Of a stretch of 64,000 nt of DNA, positions 24,868-37,700 are shown piece after piece; position 1 is the stretch's first letter; each line of letters opens with the position of its first letter. Both the position numbers and the translations under genes were made by a program. Location of the stretch: positions 7,083,249 to 7,147,248 of the forward strand of contig OZ038423.1 of NCBI GenBank assembly GCA_964036155.1, given 5' to 3'. The notes beneath the pieces were generated by a model that saw only the letters and a list, made by a program, of their open reading frames with translations, was not told the origin of the DNA and did not search any database. The stretch is from Diploscapter coronatus (lineage: Eukaryota; Nematoda; Chromadorea; Rhabditida; Rhabditidae).

Positions 24868-27800
24868 ATGCTGCGTCTCCGTCACTGTCTGCCCGGACCA
24901 AGTGCGATTCGAGTGCTGAGTTCTGCAGTTGCGAGTGGCAGCGACAGGGCAGGGGCAGAGACGAGTGAAGGCGGCTCGCAGCAGGGAGGACGCTTGCCCC
25001 GAATCACGATTCAGCCAGCTATCAAGGTAGTAAAAATGAAAGCAATGGGAGAATCGAAAAATACTGGAACTAAAATCTGAACTGGAAACTGAAATTTTTG
25101 TTGAAAGTTCCAGTTTTTGAATTGCGAACAACAGTCCACTTTTCTGGAAGAAAATAGAATTGCCTCTAGAGATCTCGATATAATGAACTTTCAAGAAAGA
25201 CGACAACGTTGTTTTTATTCAGCGCAATCCCACGGACCTGCTGCAAGCCTTGTCGGACACAGTCGGGGTCGACCCAACCGCCCCTCACTTCGCGTTCATC
25301 GATGATCCCGCAATGATTCCCTCCACTGCTGCTGCTAAACGACACTACTACATGGCTAAGGTAGAAATAACAAATTATTCTTATCAAAACAAGCTCTGGA
25401 TCAGATATGAGCATAAATTCTTCATTTTTTTTTAAATTAAAAATTCGTCCCCATTCAGAACTGATCTTGACGAATATTGCAAAGAGTTATGAATTTGACT
25501 TCTTCGTCGTAAATAGTCGTTCAGGAACTTGGAAAGCGAGCAGCCCGTCAGCTAGCTGAGGAATGGCCGACTCTGTTCATGTTCGACAGGGACTATCCCC
25601 GTCTGCTTGCATTCAGACCTGAACAACAGCCTGACCCTTTGCAGGTCGATCCCACTGAGGAGAATCTTCTGAAAATGGTTGAGCAGGTAGCTTTTGTTAT
25701 TTTTCTCCGGTGAAGAATATTTTCTTATCCTTCAAGATTTACACAAATAGAAAAAAAACAAACAATTTTTGAAGGATTTTTTCCTGGTTTTATTAAACAT
25801 TAAGTGTCGGAAGAAATGGAATTTTCAACTTTTAAAATTGGAACTAAAGGACATGATCCAAAATTCAGAAAACGGAAACATAGTTATCAAAATGATCAGG
25901 GAGAAAATTCGAAAATGAAGAAAAACATTTGTCACCTCTGTCCAAGCCTAATTAACACTCATTTGAAATTAACCTATTTCAGAGAGAAGTGAGAGATGCA
26001 GTGATGCTGTACGAGAGAATGCGGTCAGAAAACAAGGATGTGTCCGATTCTGCACAGGTACATTTTCTTTGATTTCTTCGCCGTCCATTTATTTCATTCA
26101 GCTGGTTCTGTTCAAACTGGTAGCCTATTACAACGGAGAGAATGTTCCATTTGCCGAGTGGGAAGAGTGGCACGGACTGAGGAATTATGGTGAATCCAAG
26201 TACAACGAGTGGACCAATGTCAGATTTTTAAAAATTATTTTTAACTCTTACTCCTGTCATGAACTAAATTTCTTGTTAATTCTCAGAAGCCGAATGTTTT
26301 ATTTGGAATTTTCTTGACATCAGTGTTTCAAACATGTCTAAAAGTTTGGCTTCTTTCATTTTGTCACTATTTTCTTTCTCTATAAACTAAATTATAATTT
26401 TCATTCAATTACTTTTTCAAAATACTGAACAACGTTATTTTCCAGGCAGGAATCGCTGATCTGCTCTACGAAACGCTGCCGAAGACAGCAGAAACGACGT
26501 CGATTCTCGTGGCTGGGATGTGCAAATTCGCGTCCGCCGAAAGTGTGCAGAGGGCTGAGAATCTTATCAAGGTAAATTTGAAAAACACGCATTAAAATAA
26601 AGTACAAATTGCTTCAGGAAATGTTGGAGAAGAATCAAATACCCCATGTGGAAGCATTCAATGGCCTGATTGCCAAGGGAGATCACAGACAGTGGACTTG
26701 GGCTCTGGCTCAGATGAAGAATGTCAAAGTCAAACCCAATGTTGGAACTTGGAATGCACTGCTCACCGCTAATACTAAGGTTGAATATTTTGAAAATTTT
26801 GCAACTTTTAATAATGGCATTATTTGGCAGACATAAGAATGACTTTTATTTTTTTAATGAAACTACTAAAGATATTGTTTACGTTATTTTTCTAGAAATT
26901 TGGAATCTGTATGCAGAGAGAGAGTCTAAAATAGCTGCGCTTCCTTAAGTATGATTTGACAAAGATGAACACGCTTGTCTTTTCAGTTACAAAGTAATTC
27001 TGAGCGGAAAAGCCACTTGGCGAAGCTGCTGAATGAAATGATCGCCCTGGGAGTGGAGCCCTCTCTGACCAGCTATAACATCGTCCTGGAAGGAATAATC
27101 GATACGAGGGAACAAGTGGCTGGAGGCACTCATGGGGGAATGACCAGAGAGGAACAGGATCAATTGGTACGCATTTAGTGAAATCTTTTATTTGTTTATT
27201 CTTAACACAGTATCATCATGCATTTTTTCCAATTTATCAACAGCATCATAGCGAAACATAGCTGCGATTAGTAGTCAAATGCGTGAATTTCAATGTGATC
27301 TGAAATGGGGTGCATTCAAAACTTTCGTAAATGTATGAAACACATGTCAATTCATTTGATGTCTGGCACATTTCTGACACAAGAGCATTTTTATTCATCA
27401 AGTTCACAAGTTACAGGATGATTATAATTGCAGGAAGACGCTCTGTCATGGATGGTGGAGATCGTTTCCCGTCTGGAATCCCTTCCCCAACTCACAATTC
27501 AATCTCCCGAATGCAATCACTTCTTCCTCACAGCCATGGTCTACGCCAGCAGAGCCTCCAATCTGCCTCTCGCAGAACGACTCGTCGCTCTCTACGAAAG
27601 CGAAAAGAACCTCGTCAAAATGCCTGCTTTCACTGTCGAAAATCAGTGAGTTATTCTTTGGAATAGTTATAAGCAGAAAGTGTCCGAAATTCCTATTTTG
27701 ATTTCATATAGGGAAAATAGTCATTTTCACTTTTGAAAGGCTAAAAAGAAAACCATGTCGTTCTGAATTCGATTTTTAAAATTTTCTGCTACAACGTCTC

Positions 27801-29499
27801 TTCGGAATATGACCATTTCCTGTAGCTTAATTTAAATGCTTGAATATGAAAATTCATGAAGAGCTATAAAAATTCTTCAACTCAGATTCTATACTCGCTA
27901 CCTGCGTCTGTACATCGAAAGGACTCATTCGATCAATGACGTGGAGGAGAAATACAAGGAATTGGTGCCCAGACTGGTGGGAGTGACTAAAACGCTAACG
28001 AGGGAAATGTGCGAGAAAGTCCGAGTATGTGAGGGGTAAAGAATGCGGTAATTCTAAAAGAAATTGCAGAATGCACCGAAATGGAGCTGCATCCGCCGAG
28101 TGATCGAGGACGGGATCAATTCCAGGGCCATGACCGATCACAAGCAATCTTCCATATTTAGGAAAATCCTTCTCGATGTGTCATTTCTGGTTAGTTTTTT
28201 CCTTATGAAACATTTGACATTCAAATTTTCCTTAAATGCCATTCTTTATCCATCGAACTTTCAAATTATTTCAAGTTCCAATCAGAAATACTTTGGAGCC
28301 GAAAATACCGCTGCGTCACTTTTCTTCTACTCCTCTTACAAACAGCTAATCTCAATAATTTATCCAACTTTCAGAATCTGTCAATTTCTGAGCGAGAAGA
28401 ATACAAGAATTTGGTGAAGAAGTTGGTTGGTGCGTGGGTGGAATTGAGCAGATTCACAGAAGAAAACACGAAGAGATTGCAAATCAAAATGTTCCCTGCT
28501 ACGGTATGTTAGTTTTGAACTACAGGGATAAGGATGAATTGCAATTGCAGGTATCTGAATGCGCTCTGATGCTGCACAGAATTGGGGAGTCTGACAGGGC
28601 CTATGAAATGTTGGAGACGCTGCTCGATGAAGAGGCCAAATATGGAGAAACTGCTACGATCACTGATCAGGGTCAGATTTTTTCTTCAATTATAAATATT
28701 CCAAGTTTTGAACTGTAAATTAAATTTTATCCTCCTGAAACTGAAAAAGGACGAATTGAAGAAAATTGTTGTCAAACAAATTGACTATTCATTATTCCAT
28801 GCAAAGTTAATTTGGCATCCTAAAAAATTAACCTTTTTCGAGAATTTGGATTTTTCACGATGTCACGCCATAGCGAAAGTGTGCAAAACGAGAGAGCACT
28901 CTCTATAATTCTACCCTCCTTTCTCTAACTATTTCACCTGGTCGCGGTGTCACGAAATTTCCAAATGACCTTTTCTATTTTAAACAGGAATTTGCAGGTA
29001 CCCCGAACTACCAGTCGATAAACGAGATGTTCCAGGATGCACTGCGCGAGTCGAATGCATCGCGGGCTGCCATTTGCCTGGAGATTCTCGCTCTTAACAC
29101 TCCGCGCAACAAACTCGAACCACTCGCTGCACAGATCATTGAGAGGTACGAATTCATTTCATCCAGGAACATAGCATTTTTCTGTATTCTATAATTAGTT
29201 TCAAACTTTTTACATTCTTCTGCACTTGTCACGGGCTATTTCACACTTCGATTTTTTCCTACACTCCGTTACCCTGAAACTCTCTGACGAGTACAAGAAG
29301 TATCTGTCACATCTAATACAAGTCCTGAATTTGCACCAAAGCTGACGACGAGATCGAATTCGAAATTTCGAATTTGATTTCATCTCAGCTCTGATTTGCA
29401 CGAATTTTCTTATCATAAAATAAAGCTGCATTCAGGTGTCGTCTTTCGGACGCACAGAGCAAAATCATCGCCGGATTTGTCCGTCTCCGACCTCAATGA
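24868..29499 (+). CDS. Mitochondrial ribosomal small-subunit PPR protein mS39 (PTCD3), 683 aa
   Basis: PTCD3/mS39 is a pentatricopeptide-repeat protein of the mitochondrial small ribosomal subunit near the mRNA entry. Fifteen exons (24868-25026, 25223-25360, 25525-25686, 25983-26057, 26102-26218, 26446-26571, 26618-26779, 26987-27166, 27434-27645, 27886-28024, 28070-28189, 28375-28503, 28551-28671, 28998-29145, 29436-29499) join in phase to 683 residues; human PTCD3 has 689. The N-terminus is Arg/Ser-rich like a mitochondrial presequence (MLRLRHCLPGPSAIRVLSS). Family landmarks: NPTDLLQALSDTVGVDPTAP, FIDDPAMIPSTAAAKRHYYM, EEWPTLFMFDRDYPRLLAF, and PPR-like units such as MKNVKVKPNVGTWNALLTA and MIALGVEPSLTSYNIVLEG. 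I judged orthology from order and length, not from an alignment. Confidence 0.9.
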
Positions 29500-31711
29500 A
29501 GTGCGCTTCCTGTTTCTGTTATTGCTCAGATTTTGGAATACGGTAAGTGATTGTTACATTCTCCTCCATAGCTTTTCATATTCTAAAGTCAGGTTATTTT
29601 TAGTTCTAGATTTCAGTCAGTAGGTTTAATAGATCAGCCATTATTTATCGCTCTATCAATGTTTCGTATTTCAAAAGGAATTTAAAAAAATTGAATTTCC
29701 GTTATTTTAATCCCTACGTCAATTGAATTACAATGCGCTTCTAGAGAAAGTAATCTCCTCTCCTCTTCTCGCAAAATGCACTTAGCGTTTCATGTTTAGT
29801 CTTTCCTTTTGAAGAGAAGAGAGTTTTTTGTGATTTTGATTGACGCAACCGGGCGATGAAATAGAATATCGAAACATTGATATTGTCAATGATCGATTAT
29901 TTGAGACAATATAACAACGAAAATTTTTTTTGTGAAATTTAACGCATTCTGCAAATGAATAATCGATATCTCATCTCTTCAAAGGATAAATTTGACGGCT
30001 ACTTGATATCGCACAATGCTAAACTTTCATATTCAAATTTCGAGTTTCTTTGTCTCAAGTTATGTGTCTTTGATAATACGAAACAGATCGATCATTTTCT
30101 GGTTAGTTTTTGTTCTTGTTACGCCTCTTCTTTCCCTCGTTTTTGTTGAATTTTTTCAAGTTTACTACGAAATGAAAATTTCATGATATTACACGGGGCA
30201 ATTTCACACGAAAGTCGATTTATTGCAAATAACTTATGAAGATTTTTTCCCAAGAAATACAATTTTGACTTTGGAAAGGAGCAATTTTGGAGTGAGAAAG
30301 TGAGTTTATGGTAACTGCACTAATTCGTTGAGAAAAAAGATAAGAACTAAGAAATCGAGAAGAGGAAAATATTAATGACTCAAAATATACAATTTTAGAA
30401 TCCGCTGCATAGAAGATTCTGAATCATCGAATATTTTCATGATAATACCAGCTTTGAAAATTCAATACAGAAAGAGCAGACGGGGAATTATTCTATTTGA
30501 AAAATTATCCTTGTTACGAGAAATTATGACAAGAACGTTATAATGCTGCGGAGAATTATGGAGCTAATTTCATTAATATATCACCTTTTGAAATCTGAAA
30601 CAAAATGAAGGAGGAAATGAAAACCGATGATATATGAAATATTGTTGAGGTTATTGTCAAACGAAAAGATCAAAAACGTTTTTTCTAGAAAAGGAAATCT
30701 TGATGCTTCAGTTAAAAATAAAATCAAATTTTGAACCCTCAAAACTTCCAAATTTAGAATTATCAGGTTTCAGAATTCTCAGATTCGTATCTTCTCAGAA
30801 ATCTGATAAAGAATAGGTTTTAGAAGATATCACTCGTGATAATATATTCGCAAGACAAATTTCGATAATCTCAACCCAATACGACAGGCAAAATCTCTAA
30901 GTTGGGAACTTTAATGATTGAACGAAGTCTAAAAATTCCCATAATACTTCATTCCAGTTCAATCTTCAAAATTCAATTGAGTCGTGGAATTTTAGTTGGT
31001 TTTGGGAATTTGGAATCATGTGAGAAGAAAAACAACAATGTTTAGCTAATATTTGGATGAAAGTGTCACTGCAGATCTTTTTGCGTTTAGCTTGGAACGA
31101 AAATTTTACAGGAAGAATGAGTGAATGAATGAATGGATGGATGGATGAAAGAATGAATGGATGAATGAATGATACAAATCAAATACTATCGAAAACTGTT
31201 TCAAGATTTCCCTCGAAAGTGTTTCATAATGATTCTCAAGACCAAGACTGCTAACTGATGCACTTTCATTGCATTTGGTAGTGGCCGTAGAATGCAGACA
31301 GAATAATTCATTGCCTAACTCAAAGGGACTGGTCTTGTGCAAGAGTCTTAGCACTGGAAAGCACAAATGCATCATTGCATCATTTCTGTCGGTTTGTATC
31401 ATTCAAATTTACGTGATTGCAGTGAAAAGAGGAAAGAGGAGAAAGACTAGAAACACACAAACACACTTGAATGGTTGATTATTTGCTGGTAAATTGTTAT
31501 TCTACAGAATGAGATGAAAGTGGAAGTAGAAATGCGAATACGATATCCCAGTCATAAATAATAAAAAATTAAAAAACTGACTGTTTCAAAAGAAATCTTG
31601 CAAAGATCATTACCCAATTTCATTTGAAACAGTCTAAGAATACCTTGATTTGTCTCGTTGTCTTATGATTTGCATCGTTGTAGACTTGGTTGTCGTTGTC
31701 AGGACTGTTGT
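29500..31711. other. AT-rich intergenic stretch
   Basis: Convergent 3' flanks of the mS39 and ABHD17 genes. No frame has splice-bounded exons or recognisable protein content. The only distinct item is the tetranucleotide repeat listed separately. Confidence 0.5.
31114..31172. repeat. Tetranucleotide microsatellite (GAAT/GGAT)n
   Basis: About 14 imperfect 4-base units, a mix of GAAT and GGAT. The complementary strand reads as an open frame of Ser/Ile/His/Phe repeats, which is an artefact. Confidence 0.85.
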
Positions 31712-33947
31712 CTATCGAGCCGAGTTGTTGGCAGTGAGATGGTCAGTTGGTGTAGGAGTGGAGCTGCTCCCTGCAGGTGCAGAGGAGTGCGTCTCGTGCT
31801 CCAGGAAGTTGCGCAGACGCTCCAAATACGCCGCGTGAAGCTCAACTGAAGTCAATATTTTTAAAATATAGATAATCCATGTTTTCATTCCCTTTCCATC
31901 CATACCTACTACTTTCACAAACTGCGGGAATGTATTTTTCTGGTTGGGCAGAGAAAAGATGTAACATTTGTTCCCTTCCATATGATATGCTATTGTGTAT
32001 ATTGTGTAAGAGTTGAATACAAGCATACCATCATTGTGCCCGGCCCCTGCGATCCAAAGCGGTTCGACCGACGTCGGGCAGCGCTCATAGATCGATACTC
32101 CGTGGCTGAAGTCGATCACCTGAAAATTAGAAACTAATTTAAAACATTCAGCCTAAAGATTTTGTTTTTGGTGAAAATTTTCTGATTTTGATCATGAATT
32201 ATCGAAAATTTTCATTCCGAAAAGGTCGAGAACGCTTTGAACATCAGTGGCTGTGATAAGTTATCAAATTATTAACGAAACCACTTCCTAGAGTCATCTC
32301 AAAATAGTATTGACTTTTTTTTCGAATGCCCCTATACATATGAATGTAAGAACTTTTTTTATTACTTCTACTATATAATTCTCTAGTTTGCAAAAAAGTT
32401 ATGTTTTTTTTTATAAAGGTTTACCTCATCGTCTGTACCATGAATGACGAGAGTTGGAACTTTGACACGCGGCACTTTCTCGATGGAGGGAAACGCATCG
32501 CAGCACCAGGTCCTCTGAGTGCCGGGGAAGGCAACGCGCATGCCGCTCATCAGCGGCGAATGCAGGATGAGGGCTGCCACGTGCTGGCGAGAGGCCAGAT
32601 CCACAGAAGGAACCGTGCCGATTGATTGACCGTACAGAATCACTTTCTCGGGAGGAACGCCTGCAAATTAAGTTGTAGAGTACTCAAAGCTGTAGAACCT
32701 GATTGAAAGGTACATTTTACTATTTACTCTACTGAAACTGCTTGGGAATAAAAAAGAATCGAAACGAATTGTGAGTCATGATCAAGAATACAGCTTGCAT
32801 GAGGACGATTTGAATCAAGTTTCGTAAATTCCTACCCAAATCCTTGGTGAGCAGTTCGAAAGCAGCCGTAATGTCCGCGTATAGATTCTTTTCACTCGGT
32901 TTGCCAGAGGAACACCCGTAACCTGCAATTCAAATATTAAAATCATCAAAGAACGAACGATCTACCCGAATAATCATATCCAAAGACATTGCAATTGAGT
33001 CTGTAGCCGAGTCCATAGAAGAAGCTGCTCATTTGCCCGATATCGACTGCATTCCCGTGAGAGAAGAGAATCGTGAACAGAGGGTCGGACACGGGACGCA
33101 CCATGATGCACGACACTTTGTTGCGTCTGCGACTTCTGCAAGCAGAAAAGTGCATTCCTAATTTCTTAAAGCAATGCTATGAAAGTTTGCACTTATCAAC
33201 GATGGGCAGGGTTTAAATTTGAGCGTTTTGTGCTACTTTGGCGTGTAATACATAGTTAACTGTTTTGAAAGAAGTGATAAATATGAATGTTCTTTAAAAT
33301 CAATCATTCAAATAACCTGGTAACGTGCATCTGAACACAGTTCTCGAGGAGCGAAGGATCGTGCGGCCACTCAGCTCTGCCCTCAATCAGTTGCAGTCTG
33401 CAATTCATTCTCCATATCCTTCTGCTCAGAAAATAGGCATACTTGTTCTGTTCCGTGATGTTGTAGGAAGATTCCGGAGGCATGAAGGCCAGTTTGGAGA
33501 CGATTGCCGAAGGAAACGGAGGGCAGCAGAACAGGTAGCACAGGTCTCTGCAACACATTAAATTGCTTAGACATTTTAAAGATGACGTATTCCTCGACAA
33601 TATTAAAATGGACTGGTCAAGTCAGAAAATCGATTACACCCTGTTCTGCATAATAAATAAAACCTTCTCGGAAGTTTATCTTTACGAAAATTCGGGTTCA
33701 GAATCAGAATTCCGAAAACTGCTACTCATGGAAATGAAACTGCCCGATTGGTTTCAAAAAGAAACTCAAGTCGTTCAAGAAAGCTCAGTTCGTGGTCAAA
33801 TTGTGTAAAGCTTGATTTTGACCGGTCAAAATGATAAATTGTTAGTCTGGCTCGCCTCATGGTGACTCCACTCCTGGCAGGGGCTGGGGAGGTCGGCTGA
33901 GTGCTGGGCGGCTCGATCGAAGTGCCCGAGGCTGGCCCCGAGGACAT
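31712..33947 (-). CDS. ABHD17/FAM108-type serine hydrolase (AHO-3 homologue), 342 aa
   Basis: ABHD17 proteins are membrane-tethered alpha/beta hydrolases that remove palmitate from proteins such as N-Ras and PSD-95; the C. elegans member AHO-3 acts in sensory behaviour. Eight exons: 33947-33823, 33547-33443, 33397-33317, 33135-32966, 32922-32836, 32660-32425, 32119-32029 and 31845-31712. Landmarks: the cysteine cluster [53 protein letters not shown], nucleophile GQSIGT, acid Asp in HGTDDEVIDFSHG and catalytic His in GAGHND, so the triad is complete. The cluster, at the extreme N-terminus in vertebrates, is here preceded by 42 residues rich in Ser/Pro/Arg. This first exon is supported by phase and a leader-type acceptor (33974-33973) 26 bases before the ATG, but its donor is weak. 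The intron 33442-33398 is only 45 bp. Confidence 0.94.
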
Positions 33948-34751
33948 TGCAGCGGGAAGAGGCAGAGCAGAGCTGCAATCGAACACCTATCATCAATCGA
34001 TCGAAACAGGCAGAGAAACAGAAGAACGACTGACTGATCCGCAAAAGACACAACAGACAACACAGAAGCGAATAGAGGAAAAGCGAGAAGCGAAAGGCGA
34101 GAAGACGAAAGTGAGAAAAGGAAGAAGCGAGGTGAATTGAGAATAGAAATGGAGAATTGAAAGGGGAGAGGGGAGGGAGGGAAGGAAGGAAGGAGGGAGT
34201 GAGAAGGAGATAAAAATGACAGGGACAGAGCTCGAGAGGAGGAGGGACTGCAGGAAGGCTAAATGCAGAATGCAGAGGCTGCAAATTGACTAGAGACAAA
34301 TATGTAGGGGGTAGAGCTCTCCACATCTCTTAGCATCACCGCATCAAACAGCGATAATAATTGAATGAATAACTTTATTATCCTCCTGCCCAGTCGGCTT
34401 CCCTGCTCCGTCGCTAACTATCTTCACTCGCCCTGTTGAAGCACGCTGAACACAAAACGGCTGCAATATCAGCTGGCCTTGCATTATCGATTATTTATCT
34501 CGTTAGTTCTCCCCTCTCCTCTCATTCATACTCGTACTCACTTTTCGACTAACCTTGGCCTCTCCCCCGTCCACTGCCCTATTCGCCATTCTTCCCTCGA
34601 CTTGCTTCTCGCCAGCTGTCACTTTCTTCATTCTTCACGTGACTTTTTCGCGCTATTCTTTCACTTGCTTCTTGTTCTTGTTCTTGTTCTTGTTTTCTCC
34701 TTTATTTATCCGCGGGTTGTTGGTATCGATCGAGTGTTGCAGATCATCGCG
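33948..34751. promoter_or_regulatory. Divergent promoter region of the ABHD17 and gp78-like genes
   Basis: No gene. The left half (33990-34260) is GA-rich on the plus strand and the right half (34480-34720) is CT-rich, so both genes have a pyrimidine-rich sense strand before the start. TTGCAG at 34737-34742 is a candidate trans-splice acceptor 9 bases before the gp78-like ATG. Confidence 0.5.
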
Positions 34752-37700
34752 ATGGAAAGGGAGCGAAGTTCGGGAGCGCGACTGGTCAGTCTGCTGAGTC
34801 GGACTCCCTTCCCCAGCCTGCAGATCTATGTCACTGGCTCGTTCCTCCTCGCATCGGGAGCCGTTCTATTCGTCGGAGACCAGTTCAGGCAGAACCCGGA
34901 GGTAGACACCGCTTTTTTCTGGAAAAGTTATGAAAACTTCTCCAAACTGGTCATGTTTATTATCGACTTCTGAATCAATAAGTTGTTTTTTTTCGAAATT
35001 ATCTCGTCGAGAAAGACATTGATTGACTAATTCCTCAAAAGTCGCATTTGAGATCCATGACACCCTGCACGATGAGATGCTCCGTCATCCGACGCTGCGG
35101 GTCATCTACTCGAATGAGACACTCGGAGTGCTGGCGACGAGCAAGGCCTTCCAGTTCTGCTATTACATCTTGACAAATTCAACATTGAACTGGGTCAGTT
35201 ACTTTTCTTGTCAACGCTTATTCCAAGCAATTCACGAGGACTCTTTTAACTTCAGTTGACGATCAACACGTATTTCGCAACGTTGGCATTTCTGGGACAA
35301 GCTCTGATGCACTACGCATTCAAGGATCTTACTCGTCAGGTATTTTCTTCGCATTATTTCATTTTAAGAATGAGGTCGGGAATAGCAAAGCAGAGAAAAG
35401 GTAGATACAGATTGATCCAGAAATAACAAAGTTACGGATATGCTAATAGTGTCTTTTCCAAATGTATATTTAATTCAATATTCCTTATCTATTTGCAGGA
35501 AGGCCGTGAAGTGCGCGAAGGCTTCTGTTCGTACGTGTTGTTCGCGATTGTCTTCTTGTCTGTGGTCATAAGCACAAACCCTCCTCATCTCGTTCAGGTA
35601 TGAGATATTCTTGGTCATTCAATCGCTGTTTCTTTCATTTCGAATTTCAGCCCTGGCTGTTGTGGTTCGCAATGATGTCCTTCATGAACTGCATTCATAT
35701 CGTCGCGCACGAACGTTTCAAACTCGTCAGTTTTTTTTCTATTTAAATATTTTGTTTTTCTTTTCCTCTTTTATCTCCAGGTTATCGTACAAAATCGGCA
35801 GAAAAAGCTTAGCAACAAGCTTCATTTATGGAGTTCTTGTTGGTTTATCCATTTTTTACAAAATGGATAATTTAGCAACATAAGTTTATTCTTTTAAAAC
35901 TCGGTCGATCATTTCAGATTTTCAATAGCCAAAATTCTTCAGGTCTCCCCCGCAATCTCCTCGTCGGCCCCGAACAACTCGCACCGAGTGATGGTTCTGT
36001 GTTTGGGTCTGCTGTCCTTCTCCCTGGGCCTTGTCTATTTCATCTTCCGCATTCGTCGATTCCTCTCCAACAGTCATCTCTTTTTCCTCTGTGTCGATGT
36101 GAGTAACGTTTCTCATTCGCTCCATGCACTTATCCACGTAATAGATCTCTTTAAGTGCAAAATAAGACAGTTGAAAGGAAGTGCAAAATTGCAAAATTGA
36201 AGAATCATTGAGTACATTTTAATGACCACGTTTTTTCATTATTTTGGGTTCATATAGAAAAACCAACTCTTGAAAGTGGTTTATCACCCTTAAAATATAT
36301 TTTCAGTGTTCCTTATGCATCATCCGTCCCCTATATGGTCTGATCCGCTGCCTCGCCTCCTCGATGCCGACCACTTCTGACCGAATCAGATACTTCCAGT
36401 ACTGGCTCGATCTCGTCACCTCGCTCAGTACCGACACTATTCAGCTACTCAACAATGTGAGTTCTTTAAAATTTCTGAGGCCTATAGAGTAGTAGGCAAT
36501 TTTGGCTAATCATTTGACATTGATTATTGTCAAGGTTTGTGGCATCGACTCTGATAATCCACATCATGAACAGGGTTGTCGGAACTCCACTCCATTTCAC
36601 TCTGAATGGAGTTCGGAGTGGAGTTCAAAAATTTGCCCACTCCCGACAGCCCTGATAATTAAGCCCCACCTTTGTCATGAATTAACATTCATTTATTCCA
36701 TTTCCACTTTCAAAATTATCCTTCAGGCCTATTTGATGGTGTTTTCTCCTCTCGGAGTGAACCTGACCTGCATCTTTTTCTTCTATCACTGCCGTCTCTC
36801 GTACACAGTGATTCGAGACACTTTGTCGAGACATCGCAGGCACAAGGACATCTTCAAGCACATCGAGAAGTCCTACAACACGACTGTAGCTCCGCCTGGG
36901 GAAAGATGTGTCGTTTGTTGGGAGGATCTGGATGAGTGCAAGTAAACATTACTTTTTATTAGCAAATTCAACCGCTGAAATTTTATGATTATATTATGCA
37001 TAAAACGTCGTCTTCTGGTATATTGTTCTTATCCAATTATTTATCTGAAAAATATTTCATTCACTTTACAAAATCTTTGACAAAGGTGTATTCATTATTT
37101 CTCCTATAACATTACTCGCAGCCCAAATTGAAATTTATTCTTTCTTAGTTATTGTTCCGCTTTGTTTCAGACGTCTCCCTTGCAGACATCAATTCCACGA
37201 CTGGTGTTTGATGTGGTGAGTTTTCTTATTTAGTTTTTTTTCGAATTATTTTATTTGAGGTGGCTAACTCAAGATCCATCCTGCCCCACTTGCAGAAGAG
37301 CTCTGGCCACTCCGATTTCCACCCAGAGACCTGTCCAACAGGGCGCATTTTCGACGGGAAATGCCACGTTCAGGTTCCAAGGTAAACCGTTTAATTGTAA
37401 TACTTTGAAATTTGATTAATATTCAGTTTTTTGTAGAAGTTATTTTGCATCCAAACTGAATTTCGCATGTTCAGGCGCAGGTTTCCCCCTGTTCCGAGTG
37501 CCTCCGTTCTCGATCGAGTTCACCACGGGAGCAGGACCGCTGTTCAGAAGAGAACCTGTTGCTGTCGCTGATGACCAACAGCTAAATTCTATGGCACAAC
37601 AGGTTGGATATATCGAACGATTAGAAATGGGTTGTTAGAAGTTCCGACTTCAAGAAATGAAACTCGATTTTGATTTCTGAAAAAAGTTATAATATATTAT

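Noticed and set aside
31106..31402. Minus-strand open frame with a SFIHSFF-type repeat.
   Set aside because: The repeat is a translated tetranucleotide microsatellite.
33826..34326. Minus-strand open frame of 166 codons upstream of the ABHD17 gene.
   Set aside because: It is mostly the CT-rich leader read as Ser/Leu/Pro/Phe. The true first exon lies at its end in another frame, after a leader-type acceptor.
34479..34751. Long upstream extension of the gp78-like reading frame.
   Set aside because: It is CT-rich leader sequence. The TTGCAG 9 bases before the ATG at 34752 and the start of conserved content favour the later start.
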